From: Archilochus colubris
Taxonomy: Eukaryota; Chordata; Aves; Apodiformes; Trochilidae
NCBI GenBank assembly: GCA_023079485.1
Contig: CM041085.1
Coordinates: 91,771,115 to 91,835,114, forward strand
Direction: 5' to 3'
Length of the DNA: 64,000 bases
Shown: one piece after another, positions 15,101 through 30,100 of the stretch
Position numbering within the stretch: position 1 is the stretch's first letter
Layout: every line of letters begins with the position of its first letter
Notes under the pieces: model-generated
Told to the model about the DNA's origin: nothing
Database searches by the model: none
The model's input: only the letters and a program-made list of their open reading frames with translations
Made by a program: the position numbers and the translations under genes

Positions 15101-18100
15101 GTTTTATTAGCATTATAACTGTATATATGACAAATACAAACGGTTTAAAATAAGTTTTCTGTGAAGAAAATCTAGAATTACAGTTCCTTTTTCTTATTTT
15201 ATATGACCAAAATGTTGCTTGATAGCTTTGCAAAGGACATTTCCCAAATGCAATTTTTTTTTTTTTTTGTGTCCAGTGAATCATTAACTATTCCAAAGCA
15301 TTGATTCTATTACTCCCAGTGGGTGGCAGTTCTCCCATTTGTAGCAGATCCAAACACTGCGTTTCCCTTAGTGGCAGAAGAATCATGTGATGAATCTGTT
15401 TCATATTAAGTTTTGATTAGCATAGGCATTTGTAATAATTTTAGTTACAGTATACTCTTCATAAAAAATACATTTTATCTTACATATTGAGTAAAACTAG
15501 TTGCTTCACCTCATGCTTTAAAGTAAGAATATATCTTTTGATAATAAGGCTAAGGTTTCTTTGATAGTTTAATTGTTACATCACCGTATTAAACATAACT
15601 TACTAAAAGCGTGGTATTACTCATGGTGGACAAAACAATGCTCAGATCCTCTGGATTCATGTTGCATATGCAGTTTCTGTTTAGGAACACAACCCATTTC
15701 CAAAGCTTGGTTTGGCTTTTGACCTAGAAGTTAGGGAAGAAAATCAGGATGTCTAAACTAATTTTTTACCTTGCCTTCTGGGAAAGTACAAACCATTGTA
15801 ATAGGCACAGCCAGAGATTTTACATGTAAAAGGATGCAATAGATTGAGAACAGATAATGAGAAGGAAACCAAATTTAATTTTTCAGGGATCCTGGAGCTG
15901 ATCCTACAGAAATTAGTCTTTGTGATTCCTGAACCATGGAAGCTATACAGAATAACAACTCTCCTGGGAAAAAACTCATATTTAATGACCAAATTATCCA
16001 TTTCATTCTTCTTTTGTGCCAACTGACATATGGAGAATAACTGAAAATCTCTATCCTGTGTACTCTAGGAATCACTCAGTTAGTCAAACTGATAGACTCA
16101 TTCTTAGCTGAGTGAATGTTAATGAGCCATAAGAGAATTTTAAAGATCTGAAAAAAGCTCTCACTGAAACAAGAGCCTCAGTTCTGTGCACTTCAGTAAT
16201 GCAGAGTCAACCAGAAAAAAAAAATAAAAAAGGAAGAAAAGGAAATATGACTTAGTTTTACAATTGCTGATCTTTGAGTTTTAGCTGCCTTTGCTATTGT
16301 TATAAGGGGCAAGTTAAATGTATTGTATCAGCAGTTTCTTTTAACCAAGTAAATTCAACATAACTCTGCAGGACATTGTGTTTCTTCTTTCAGGCATGCT
16401 CATATAATAGTAAATCATTTGCTGTGTTGAGTTAGTATGTGGAACCATCATTCTTAGTGCTGAAATCATGGAAATCTTTGGTACATCCTTTCAGTACAAG
16501 AAGGCTGCTGCCTAGTGGGAGGTTTTTTAGCAGATATGAAATTCTCACTTGTATTGCAGGTTCAGATATGTATAATTTCGTTTTATATTTCACAACCAAA
16601 TAAATTAACTGTTAAGTAATTATACTGAGAACTCATGAACAGGTCTGGAAGTTGTAAATGTGGTGCTCAATATGCCCTATTTCCCATCTCTTCATTTGTG
16701 CAAAGGTCTAAGATACTTTAGCTGGAAGAGCTGTTACATAATGTGAGCAGAAATCTTAGACGAGGCATTGTTTTCCAGTTCTTTTTATTATACTCTTTGA
16801 TCTCTTCTTTTAATGATAGGTATATTGGAATTCTCATGACCTGTAAAATGCTTAGGAGGCCATTGTTGACTCATGTGCATTGGCCAATGAGCTATTTCTG
16901 GTTGATGGAATAATGATTAACTAGAAGATGGGTATAAACTGCAAAACAATAAAACTATATTTTCCAAGCGAGTGTTGCACAGATGTTGTACACATGGAAT
17001 CCATCAGGTTATTCCTAGTCATTACATTCATGTTATTTTTTTTCCCACAGAATGCATTTGTTTTGGTGGTGTTTAAAGTTTCCTTGTTTTCAGCACTGAG
17101 TATTAATTTAAATATTAGATTAAGATGTAAAATCTCTAAGCCAAATTCTTGCTGCAGAATTATGATGGTGTCTGTCCAATATTTAAAAAAGAGTTTTACT
17201 TGAAAGAACAAATATAATAACTGAATGCAGACTACTGTTTTAAGTATTTGTAATTCAAGTATTTAAGGTTTTATTTTAAAGCTGAATTATGTTCAGTTGA
17301 ATGATCACTGTAGGAAAACTGAGATATAGTATGGCTCAATGAGCATTGATGCTGAGGAAATGCAGGGATCTTCAAGTATTTATGGAGTTGAAAAGTAGCA
17401 TACATAAATATCATAATAACTATTTCTTGTGTAGTGTTACAAACATTGTATGTTAGAGAGGAAAATAGGATTTATCATATTCATGGTCCTATTGACCAAG
17501 ATTTTTACTCTATTTGATTGGGAATTCTTATGGATAATAAAACGTGGTTTCTTTGCTTGTGTCAGTCAGAGTTTTCAGTAAAGTATTACAGCCCATGGTG
17601 GGCAAATGGAAGCATGTCCAGCAGCAGACATGGACTCCTGGCATAAAAGCACTGGGTAGCAACTGAAAATTAGTGTTCTACTGTATCCCCATTTAAATAG
17701 TGTGTATGTTTCCATCTGAAGCTCTTCTATCTTATAGGTTTTTTAAATTTTCTATTTCCTGCCCATATTTTGAAACCAAATCATACAACTAATGTTACAT
17801 TTATGAGAACATGAAGGAGGGGTGCGTGAGTTTATATATTACTTTCTGGAGAAACTATTTCATACATTTAAAAGGTTTTCTTTTTCTCCCTTAGGGAATT
17901 CCTGGAATCCCTGGAAATCAAGGAGCAAAAGGACAAAAGGTATTACTAATAGTTCAAAACAGAGTTAAAACCTGTGCATATCCATACTCATTCCAAAATA
18001 AGGAATCTGTTCAGAGGAACACAGTCTGTGTTCAGACGAGAGTCTTCATATTGGGGATTTAGGACGTCAGCTCATGCTGCAAATGAATGGAGACATGCTC

Positions 18101-21100
18101 CAAACTGTGGCATGTTTGAAAATCTCTTACTAAGTCTAATTTCAGCAATTCCAGATGGAATATATAAATTAAAAGTAAGAAATTAATTTCATAATATGAG
18201 AAACAAAGTTAAGTAAACCTGCATAAAATAATGTTAAAAGATTTGTTAACCATATATACATTGATCACGAAATTCCTGTCTTTGTGTAAAAAAATACAGG
18301 GTGAAATTGGACAACCGGGTCTCCCAGGAGCAAAAGGATCGCCAGGAGATACTGTAAGTTTGCAGAATAATGTTATTACAAACAAATAATTCTGGTGCTG
18401 CCATTCTCTACTTGTAACAAACAAACTAGGTAGCAAACTAGCATTTTGGGGCTGTCAAATAATAAAGTAAAGGTTGTCAAAAAATAAATAGGCTGTCAAA
18501 AAATAAAGTAAGTATCATCTCTGAATTCTGCCCCAAAAAACCCTAATTTTCCTTTAACCTTAATGATTACCTGACTGCACATTTGATAAATCCAGCAAAC
18601 ACATTATTCTGAATTTATGCTCTGAAATAGTTAACTTTGAATTAACTTTGAAAGTACTGAAGTAAATTTATTTTGAAGGTTAATTTTGACTTAAATATTT
18701 TCACGGTGTGCAATGGACTTCTGAAAATTAATTTCAGTTTGCTTTTGTTCTAGTGTTCTTTTGACAAAGAGTGTGAGAATGGTTGAGGTCACTGAATTCT
18801 GGAACTACTTAAAGAGAGATTTTAAATTTCAGAAATTTTTAAATATCAGAAACTGAAAATGATTTATTCTTTTTGAACAGTCCAGCTTATCACCTCTTTA
18901 TTCCTTTATGAGGAGTGCAATTTCTGTGTTCTTTATAATCCTTCAGAAACAGCAATACTACAGTAACTGTGTTCTGAAAGTTGTTGCAAGTGTGTACAGA
19001 CTTTAAAAAAACAGAAATTTTAATGACAAAAGGGACCGATGCTTGAAACTTGTTATAGATCTTTCATTAATTGTTAAGAATTGGTTGAACATAGACTGTG
19101 CTGAAAAATAATTATAGTTTCTATTGAAATGTTTTTTAATGTTTACGTGCTTCCATTATTAATCATTATTAATCATTATTAATCTGCTCTTCCCCCTGAA
19201 GTCTTTTTTTTTACGGAGAGAGTGATCAAGCATTTGAATGGGCTGCCCAGGGAAGTAGTGGATTCTCCATCCCTGGAGATATTTAAAAAGAGACTGGATG
19301 TGGCACTCAGTGCCATGGTCTAGCAACTGCAACGGTGGTTCAAGGGTTGGACTCGATGATCTCTGAGGTCCCTTCCAACCCAACCAATTCTATGATTCTA
19401 TGATTCTATGATATTCACTATTCACATCTTTTTGCGTTTTTCATTTTGTGTTTGAGATATTTTATAATTTTTGCTGACTAAAATCCTTCTGATTTTCCTG
19501 GCTTATCATCATAAATAAGGTGTTTACTGTGATTTTTTAGCTAGTTAAAGAACCTATATTTCACTCTGTGTTTGACTTCAGGTAGCTCAATACAGACTAT
19601 TACTGCTAGAATGAAGTAAATACTGTAGAGAATAAAGTAGAGAATTAAGACTGATTCTATTATCTTGCTACTATAAGAGATGCAGAATTAGTACACTTGT
19701 CAGGGACAAAATATATACCACTTGTTGATTTGTATCTGAATGGCATATGTAAATATTTAATTTGTAACAGCACTGGGAAGATCACTTTTTTTTTTACGTT
19801 GTTGCCTCATTTGAGATTCACTACATATAGTGCAAGTAACAGGCTTCTCCATACCCAGTCCGAATAAAACTTCAGTTTCTCAGGAAGGCAAGAAAGCAGA
19901 TCAATAAAAATATTTAATCAGGAACTTTCAACATTTATGTAGTATTTTTACTGGGATAAATATTCTACACAGGAAACTGTAAGGTAGTGCTTATTAAGCT
20001 TGGAAAATGCTTTTGAAGATAATCACTGAGACCAGCTCTGTGCTTTTGGTTTTGATAACAGTACTGATTACTTTTCTGATCAAGAAGTCAAGACTTCTTG
20101 TTTTTCACTGGCCATTTGTTCTCTATTTTTCTGTAAAGGCTGCCCTTTCTCTCCAGTCAGAAAGTGCAAGAAATTCCAATGCTTTAGGCTGATTAGGACT
20201 CTAACTTTACTTTTCAGGGATTATAAATTTGCAGAAAACACCCCCACCCCCAAATTTTGTCTTTGATCTTGCATCTGAATTGCACTTAAATCAGGTAGTA
20301 GACTTCATTTGTAATCAGTCAGATTGTTCAGATCCCACAGCCTGTAAGTCAAGGCTTGCTGTGTCTCTGTCCAGTAATGTGCATCTATCGTGCCACAAGT
20401 AAACATCACCATTTTTGAGGTGGTCATCTGATATTGGTTGTTCATTTTCCAGATTGATGCTGAGATTGTTAATTCCACAAAGGACTCTTAAATCTTTAGT
20501 TTAGTGTGCTCTGATTGTGCTTAATACTGTCTAGTCATCTGGAATCCAGATGGATATGCAAATTATCACTTAGAGAAGCTGAGAAGGTTTTTGAACTGCA
20601 AATAGACTTCTCAGAGTTGTACAGTCCACCGATCTAATCTTTCTTCCTATTTCTTTTCTTATTTTTTCACTTGGTTTCATTGTTTTTCATCAACTGAATT
20701 TCAGAAGAAGTAAGGGTGTGAGTTGTGCTTTCTTCTATACCTCTGTATTACCTCTATTACCTCTGTTACCTCTGTAGATAACAACAAAGAACAGAGCCAT
20801 GACTAATGCTGGGTTTTAAAACAAACTAACTTGACTCTGGTTTGCAGATAAAAAAGATTTTATAGGGAGACATATGTATGTCTATAAATATATTGAAGAA
20901 CTTCTTTTCCCATGGTCACAGTTCCATAATAAAATATGTGATCGGTTGAAACCAATCAGCTGAAATTAAAATTAAAAATATTAAAAAAATAAAATAATAA
21001 AATTAAAAATATTAACTGAAATCAGCTTTAGGTTTTGCAGATTCTGGGCTACTCTGTCACCCAGTAAGTTCAGAATTTCCTGCACAACATTCAGCTAGTT

Positions 21101-24100
21101 TGCATGTACCTAGCAGCTCTTACTTTACTGACTCTACCAAAGGCATGACCACTATATTGGCCTAGAAAACAAACAGCATCCTGGCTTGTATCAGGGATAG
21201 TGTGGCTAGCAGGGGAAGGGAAGTGATGTTGCCCCTGTAGGTGGCACTGATGAGGCTGCACCTTGAGTGGTGTGTTCAGTTCTGGGCCTCTCACTGCAAG
21301 AAGGACATTGAGTTGCCGGAGTGAGTTCAGAGAAGGGCAGCTAAGCTGGTGAGGGGTCTAGAGAACAAATCTTCTGAGGAAAGGCTGTGGGAATTGGGAT
21401 TGTTTAGTTTGGAGAAGAGGAGGTTGAGGAGAGACTTTATTGCTCTCTGCAACTGCCTGAAAGGAGGTTGTAGGGAGGTGGGTGTTGGCTTCTTCTCCCA
21501 AGTAAATAACAATGGGACAAGAGGAAATGGCCCCAAGTTGTGCCAGTGGAGGGTCAGGCTTGATGTCAGGAAGAATTTCTTTACTGAGAGAGTAGTAGAG
21601 CACTGGAGTGGGCTCCCTACTTGGAGGTGGTGGAGTCACCATCCCTGGAGGCATTAAAACCCATGTATATGGAGCACTTCAGGACATGCTTCAGGGGACA
21701 TGTTTTCTTCTGGGTTGATAGTTGGACTAAATGACCTTAGAGGTCTTGATTCTGTGATTACAGCTGTCAGAAACCCTTTATATGAAGTGAGTACACTGGT
21801 TAAATTTCTTTTCAAGGACTTGAATGACTTTTTCAGCCACCTGACGATGTTTTCTGGAAAGAATAAGTTTTCTTGATAATCGGTTGTTTAGTTCAAATTT
21901 GGATGAAACATTGCCTGAAGTTCAAACATTCCTTCTTCTGATTAACACATGCACGTTTTCTCTCTCACCTGCGCCTCCAATAATTTTTAATGAATTGCTG
22001 AATTTTTTTCTTCATTTTTGTCTGAGAAAAGTTGAATAGAGTGCCAGAGGGAAGGCTGTATCGTTGGCTATAATGAAGCCTTGTTGGCTTCCAAATTGTA
22101 TGTATTTATTCAAGTAACTCACCTACTATGTTTTCTTCAAATTTTATTTAGATAAATAACATCTGGTTCTTGGTATACTAGAAAATAATTTTTTCTTGTT
22201 TTTCTGTCAACTCATTTTATATATCTACTGTCACCTGATAAAATAAGTAGGAAACTGATGCATGGAATATCTGGATATATTATATGGCATTAGGGAATTA
22301 CAACCAGAAAAGATAATGGGATTTTCCTTGTATTAGTCACACTGAATATGTTTGTTCCAGCAAAAACAGATGGAAGTCTTGTGGACGGTCTATTAATACC
22401 TTGGGAAAATTCTTCAATATAAGTTTTTTTTTTTTAGTAATAACTATCCCTATTACATTGCCAACATCAGTAATTTATTAATTTTTCTGCTACATACATA
22501 GTGTCAGCTCGGGAAAATGGGGGAGTAATGCTGCTTTTTATGTCCTTGAATTATTCTTTATTTTTACTCAAGACATGCTCTTCCCTTTGAATTTTACATG
22601 CTATAGTTTTAAGATCATGTTGTGAAACCTTTTCTATAAGGCATCTGAAAGTTTTCTTCTTGCAGCTTACTGATTTCATGTAGTTATCTTCCTATAATTT
22701 TAAAAAATTAAATATGTTAAATAAGCTCTAGTAATGAAAGTGCAAAAAAGGAAGTCAGGAAAACTGAATTTTATTTCTCCCTTTCCCGCAGATTTCCCAG
22801 ACAAATTGAATTAATGAAAATTAGTAAAAATTTACTTTGATATATAACTAAAAATAGAAAACACAAAGAATGATGTACAAGTGAATTAAGACAGTCATAA
22901 AAATCAGGGTTGGGTTCCAAAACCAAATTAATATTTTTTCAGTCTTGCTGTAACAAAGCTGGCACTGAACATAGGCCATAAGCAAATGGTTGATGGGAAT
23001 ACGCTGTCTCTTAGGTTATGAGTGGAAGCAGACCCCAGAGACTTCACTCCAGATGAAGAATAATTGATAATTTCTATTCCAAAATTCTGAAAAAAATGGC
23101 ATAGTGTACAGTAAACCTTTATTTACCAAATCACAGATGACACTAAATTAACTGCCTCATTTTTGATAAGATGACTGCTTTTCTGTGTAAGAACAAGCAG
23201 GTCTAAACTTCCAAATTCAGGAAAGTGCTGGAAATTATTTGATGTATGACATTATTAGTTTAGACCAATTGAGGTTTGACAGAAGAATTTCCATGTGTGA
23301 TTGACTAAAGGGGAACAGTCTGAGAATGAGGAAAACCAGTAGCAAAGTTACTCAAGTTTTAGTCTTGTGATTGATACAGTTTATTTTTATTCACAGTCCT
23401 GTGTCTGTACCCTGAAGAGCAAGTTGCTATGTTTACTTATGGAAAGTTTTGGAGACAAGTACTCTTTTGCAACAGAACAGAAAAGAAGCTTGAGTTAATC
23501 TGTGCTCTCTCAGTTAACAGTAAAGCACAGGTGAAATAGCAGAAAACTGATGGAATGCTGGTGACAAAGAATAACTCCTTGTTCCAAATATTCCATATTT
23601 TCTCTTGTATTTGCAAACACTAAGCCATCCTTTAAGTCTTAACAAAGAAAGCTATGATTTTTTTTTGGCATAACTAAACTGCATTATGTGTAACAAATTA
23701 CTGTAGACATACACTTATTTTTGATCATATGTAACTTTTGAAGGAAGTCTGAGATAATGAGATGGAACTGAACAGGTCCTAACATCTAGTGCTAAATGCA
23801 AAGTGGCTTTCTCTGTATGAAAGCAAAGGTGAGGTAACAGTAATAACTGCATTTTTTGAAAATACTGTAAATTAACATAATTGATAAAATTTCACCTCTG
23901 ATAAGTTTTATTTCATGTCCTTGTATAATTTTTTGACTTTCTGTATTATTATGCTTTTCTTTTATGCTGTCTTAAGTAGACTCTTACAGCAGACTGTATT
24001 TCAGAATATATATGCAAGTCCAAATGAAACAATAATAATATATTGTTTTTATTGAAGCATGCAGTTCTAGAATCAAAGAGAAGTGAGATGAAGTGGTGAG

Positions 24101-27100
24101 AAAGACACATATTAACACCAGATGTGGAAAATACTATAAATGGGAATTCCTCCCTGGAAAATAGGATTTTTTAATAAAATCTACTTTGAGAGTGGCTTTA
24201 AACAGAAATTTAGCATGCCAGCCATTTGATGGTTTAGCACCCTTTAGCTCTTATTTTACACAGCAGAGGAGTAATTTACACAGGGTGTTTTACACAGGGA
24301 GCAGAGACAACTACACATGCCTTTATCAACATGTTTCCATGAGATGTGTCCAAGGAACTGTTTTGTCAATGCTCTGGCTTTATACATGTCTGGAAGTGCC
24401 ATGATTTGACATGGCAGAAGCTATTGGGCTCTTAGATGAACAGCTCAATTTGGAAGATCCAGCAGAAGATGCAAAGGTGTGGCCTCAAACCTAACTGATC
24501 CCCATAAATTTTCACAAGGCTTGCAAAAAGAATCAAGGCATGGCAACCTTGACAGATTAGATCACACAGGTGGGGTTTTGAGTTGCAGAATGATTTCTTT
24601 TGGGAGGATTTCATGAACGTGCTGTGCTTTTTTCCTTCATGTTTTTTTCTATTGCACAGTATCCCTTTCTTAGGCCATATAATGTCTTATTAATCCAGTG
24701 TCATGTCAGAACTACAGCCTGTATACTAATAGGATCAGAGGAAATGGTTTGAAGCTGCAGCATGGGAGGTTTAGATTAGATATTAGGAAGGCTTTTTTTA
24801 CTGAAAGAGTGGTCAGGTGCTGGGACAGCCTGCCAGGGAGGTTGTTGAGTCACCATCCCTGGAGCTATTTAAGAAATGTGTAGATGTGGCACTTGTGATA
24901 CAGATTATATTAATTTGATGGGGTTTTTGTTTGGTTTGGTTTGGGGTTTTTTTTGTTTTGGTTTGATTTTTTTGTGTGGTAGGGCTTGGTGGTCTCAGAG
25001 GTCCATTCTACCCATGATTATTCTACCCGTGATTCTGGGATGACAAAAGATGTTAAATTTCCTATCCTATTTATTTCACTGTAGAAATATATTACTAACA
25101 CTACTAATACTAAAGCACTATAAAGCCATTATTTCTCTAGCTTTGAAGAGAAATGTCTCCCTTTTTTACAAATAAATAGGGTTTGATGGGACCAGAAGGC
25201 TCATTTGGTCTACCTGGAGCTCCTGGGCCTAAGGTAAGTGATTATTTGCATGTGACTTTTGTAAGGGACAACTTTATAGATTAAAAAATGCCAGGATTTT
25301 GTAGCTAATTTGTTGGTGTATTGAATCTTGTAGAGTACCTCTAGGATTTTCCCTATATTACCCTGAATGAATAGTTCAGTCTCAAGAGAGCTTACTGTAG
25401 CTCAATAAATGGTGCTTGTCATCCCATGAGGTTTGGAACAATTGCAGAAGTGGTCATGAGACTGTTGCAGCTTCACAGTCCTGGAAGATGTTCTCCAATG
25501 CTAGGAGCCAGATAATTCTCAGTGTACACCAGAACATTTATTTATATTTTAATTGTGTTAAATAATAACATTACATGCCTCTTTTTCCACATGAGGAGCC
25601 AAATTCATTTCAGATGTAACTTTATTGATTGCACTGCAGCTACAGTAAGAATTAATTTGATCCATGCTCTCAGAAACTACAATAGATAGTATAAATCCAG
25701 AGCTTCTAGTGTAACCTTTTACTTTAATCCAATATGAGTTTTGGACAGTAAGCACTGAATTGTTTCTCCTAGAGAATATTTAGGAATATAGAATCAATTT
25801 CCCAAACTTTTTTTACATTTATCTCCATTTTCACCCATCCATTTGTACCCAAGAGTACATATTTAAAATGATGTACCAAAAATGTATTGTTTTAAGTGGT
25901 AATTGTTTTCTATGGTCAAGAAGATTGAATAACAAAAAAATTAATAAGCTTTATCTTCATTTGTGAAAAATGCTTTTTTAAGAAAATTTATATTTTGTTC
26001 AGAATATAAACTGATCCTTACACGATTATTCTTAATAAGCTCATTCTTACAGGTGAACATAAGAATCAATATTTCTTAGATCTTAATGAAAATCCTCATT
26101 GGCTATATTAAAACCCAAAACATATATAAATAATATATAATTCCTCTCAGAGTTTTATTAAATAAAATGGTGGAAATGTGAAGTCCATACACACAAAGAT
26201 GGTATAACTAAGCAAGGGAAATAAGACTGAGGGAAGGGACAGGTGAGCAGAGGCTGCCAGATCCCATTTAGTCATCAGTATCTCATCTCTCTTGAAAGAA
26301 AGTTGAAACTTCAAGTTTACTGTAAGGGAGCAGAACTTTAGTCTTTCAGTTACTACCTGTATCTGCAAGAGTGAATTTCACAGCAGTGTATGTTTATGTT
26401 TGGTGGGCACTCCACATGCAACAAAACTGATGTATCCGCCACACTTATATTCTTATATAGGGTGATAAAGGGGAACCTGGAATACAGGGGAAAACAGGAT
26501 CATCAGGAGCCAAGGTAAATATTACTCAGGATATACTCTGGCTAAGGAAAAGATAGATTTACTTTTCCACGATTTACTGTTTTTTCATGATTTTCCATGT
26601 TTAATTACAAAGCAGTTTATTGCAAAATAGCAGTTAACATAACCAGAATCCATTTGATGGCTTATTATTACTAATTGTAATCTAGATTTTAGGCAATGTA
26701 GAGCAGCTGCAAACGTTTACTTCAGATAATGTTATTTGTGTAACTTTGAAGAATCAACATACTAAAAGGCAATTTAAAAATATAGATACGGGAAAATGGA
26801 AGTTAAGAATTATGAGTCCCTTTGATGACATCTCTGTACTCAACATCCCCTCACAAATTCTCCAGACATTTCAATCATCCTCAGTTATAAAATTTCAAAA
26901 TATCATAGCCAAAGCATATCGTGTGACCTTAGGAAAACATGTTTTTGCACACAACACATCACTGACACAGAGCTATTGTATTACTCAGGGAGAACGAGGA
27001 GTACCAGGTGCTCCAGGTGAACCAGGCTACCCAGGCATTCCTGGTATCCAGGGTATAAAGGTAAATGCTTTTAAATTTTTTTAAATTCAGTTTTCATTTT

Positions 27101-30100
27101 TACATGAATTGTATCTTATATTGGAAGTGTTTTTTTAAGTGATCATCATCAAAGCACATAATTTCTTATGTGAAATATGTGAAATAACAATTTATTATTT
27201 CTTTAATAATAAAGGAAAAGTTGGTAATTCTGAAAGGCCTATTCTTTAGAAAAGCAATAATTTTTCACAGGGAGGAGAGAATGGCCAGATTGGAGAACCT
27301 GTTAACATAAAATGCTATGACATAGCTATTAATGAAATGTCCATTATAGTTGATAATATTTAGTGGTATGATCCATGATTTTATGTTTGTTAAATCTTAT
27401 ATTTGTATAGCAAGTGCTGCACCTGCAAAATCTTTTTGTACAGAGTCTCTTGTCAACCTCCCAGATGAAATGTAGAAATTAACCCTAGGCAGCTGGGACA
27501 GATTCAGCTTTAGCCGTTAGGAGTTATCTGATCCTAACCAAGCTGTCCAGGTTCTCTCCATATCTGGACTCCCTGGGGAGTCATTAATTCATATATATCC
27601 ACCTTTCTTTGACTGTAGCTTCCTCTTGCACACTGAGTTCTCATAAAAATCATGCATTCAAGGATCCCACCACCTAATGGTTCAGCCTTGTATCCAGCAG
27701 AGGCTGCTCTAGATGTGGTCATGTTGAAATTCTTCATTGCTGAAGAACTGTTTTGTGAACGCAATGTAAAATTTCTTATTGATGTTTGACTTACCTGGAT
27801 AGTCAGCTTTATTTTTGAAGTGTTGGTGAATGACAACCACACATCTTTAAAGAGTCCCAGGTGAAAAAATTATGGGCAAGGTTGTTCTTTGGCATGTTTT
27901 GAAATCTGAGCATAAAGCTTTTCACCTAACTTAAAGCTGTCACAAACATGACATTGAATGCTTTTCTTGAGACTTCTAAAAGTCTCCTATGTAACTGAAA
28001 CATCTGTTTTGTCTCAGACAATAAGGGAGAACTTTTTGTTTTACTGAAGCTAGGAAGACCCTAGATATTTCTTCTTTTAAAATACTGACTTATTTTTATC
28101 TTACTATAACTTCCAGAACTCCCTCGAGTCTGAACTGAGTCTCAAGGAAAAATCAGCTCTGCTTTGTCTATAAAATGGGATTTAAGAACCTGAAAATTAG
28201 AAGTGAATTAAAATCATTACTTTTTATGTCCTGTGGGCAGAGTTATGTCCTGTTTTTAACAGAGCTGTGTTTGCTAGGTGATGTTTCTTCAGCATAGCAC
28301 CTTTCTTCCATGTAACTTAACCAAGAAAAAGAGAAAGACCAAGAATCTATACTTAATGTAAGCTATAAGGCAAATTTATTCAAAGGAACAATACATGTTT
28401 ATTTGAAAGAGCTGTAGAAAAAATATTCACTCTACTCTTCAATAATGATTTGAGAAGAATGTCACCATTATAACAGTTGTCAGCTCTCATGTTTCAAAAA
28501 CTGTAGAAGTCAAATTAGTTCCATTGCTGTAAATCAATTCTAGTTGTATTACATGATTATGTTTAAATTAATAAATTGCATAGAATGTTAAATTATATTT
28601 GATTTAATAACTTCATTTTAATATGTAGGAAAAAAATACAAAAACATATTCTTAGATTCATGGAATAGTTTGGGTTGGAAGGGACCTTAAAGGTCATCTA
28701 GTCCCAACCCACCTTGGGCAGGGACACCTCTCACTATACCAGGTTGTACAAAGCAACCTTGAAGTTGGCTGTGAATACTTACAGGGAGGGGGCATCCACA
28801 GCTTCTTTGGACAACCTTTTCCAGTGTCTCACCACCCTCACACTAGTGAATTTCTTCATGAAGTCTAACATAAATATACCTTCTTTCAGCTTATAGCTAT
28901 TGCCCTTCTCCTATCACTACATAGCCTCATAAAAAGTTTTTCCTCCAGCTTTCTTATAGGCCCTTTCAGGTTCTGGAAAGCTGCTAAAAGGTCTCCCCAG
29001 AGTTTTCTCCAGGCTGAACAACCCCAACTCTCTGTCTGTCTTCACAGAAGAGGTGCTCCAGCCCTCTGATCATCTTTGTAGCCCTCCTTTGGATGTGCCC
29101 TATCAGCTCTGTTGTTAGTTGGCATAAATAGTTTTGAAGTTCTGCCTGTTTCTCTCCATTGTCAAATAGATGGTGTTCAGACAACTTCATAAACCTAGGT
29201 ACCTGTCTTTTAAGTACTATTTGCCTAACTGATCAGCAATCACCCTTCTAAATTACTATGAACATTTCAATGAAGTTCAAAAGGAGTGGGTAGCAGTGAT
29301 TCTTAGTCCTTACACAATTTTGATTGAATTTAAATACAATTTTTTCATACTCTATTTTCTGTGGTGAAGACAAACATACTTAGTGGTTAGCATTCAAATG
29401 AAATTTAACTCATCAGGTATGCTGCTCCCTCTCCCTGCCTACATCCTCTCCACTCCCAAACACTGTGTGGATAAAACCCTGCTGGATTTGCCATCTCCTT
29501 ATGGTGTGTTATTTTAATTTTAGCTTGGTATATGGGAATCCATGTTTCTTTTTGATTGTTCTTTCTGTAACAAATTCCCTTCTTAATATAACTTTCTGTA
29601 CTTTTGTCAGTGTTATAAAGTTTCTCAGGGGTGTAAAGTGATTTGTTTTCTTTAACTGTCAATAGAAGCTATTAAATGCCTCTCATGTTTTTACTGTGTT
29701 AAAACAAAGACTGCATTTCTTTGAGATGAATCATGTTTTCTAATATTTTACAGGGGGACAAAGGAAACCAAGGTGAAAGTGGTATCCAGGTATGTCAACT
29801 TTCTTTTCATCTGGAAACCCTATTGATACACATCTTCGGTGTTAATCCAGGAGCTTTTCATTTAAGATTAAGCTCCACAGAAGCTTTGCTTGAATTTCCA
29901 AACTCTCCTAGGAAAATTGCCCTGTTTACTCACTATAAATTTTCAGCTGTGTTTCTGAGGCAGGGCAGGCTATTGGCATTTGGTGCAGAGATATGGTGGC
30001 CCTGGCCATGGCGTGGGTTTGGGAATGTGAGTTGTGCTCCTGTCCCGTGGGGCTGTGGTGTGACCCAGCACTATCCTGGGATGGGTTCTGTCACTCCCTG

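Larger units (their letters stand above)
4638..17894 (+). other. COL21A1 intron, 13.3 kb, largest in window
   Basis: No collagen exon was found inside it on either strand. It is AT-rich, with a T/G-rich tract at 10175-10235, a 10387-10425 repeat built from ttgagtata units, an exact 25-bp tandem duplication at 13161-13210 and homopolymer runs near 12900, 13020, 14290 and 15257. A possible tRNA-derived SINE relic is discussed in the findings (about 6550-6605). Frequent stops in all frames argue against hidden genes. Confidence 0.8.
18354..25179 (+). other. COL21A1 intron, 6.8 kb, CR1-rich
   Basis: Contains three CR1 fragments, all on the plus strand (19202-19412, 21155-21762, 24730-25040), three small tandem repeats (18450-18511, 19155-19184, 20736-20776) and an A-rich patch near 20950-21015. 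The rest is unique AT-rich sequence with no exon signal. Confidence 0.85.

Noticed and set aside
21349..21657. Overlapping open frames on both strands of about 100 codons
   Set aside because: They lie inside a CR1 copy and reflect its GC-rich, stop-poor sequence rather than a host gene.
26746..27084. A 112-codon open frame that reads into the exon at 26989
   Set aside because: Only the last 24 codons before the donor follow Gly-X-Y; the upstream 240 bases end in a good acceptor and have no collagen character, so this is open intron sequence.
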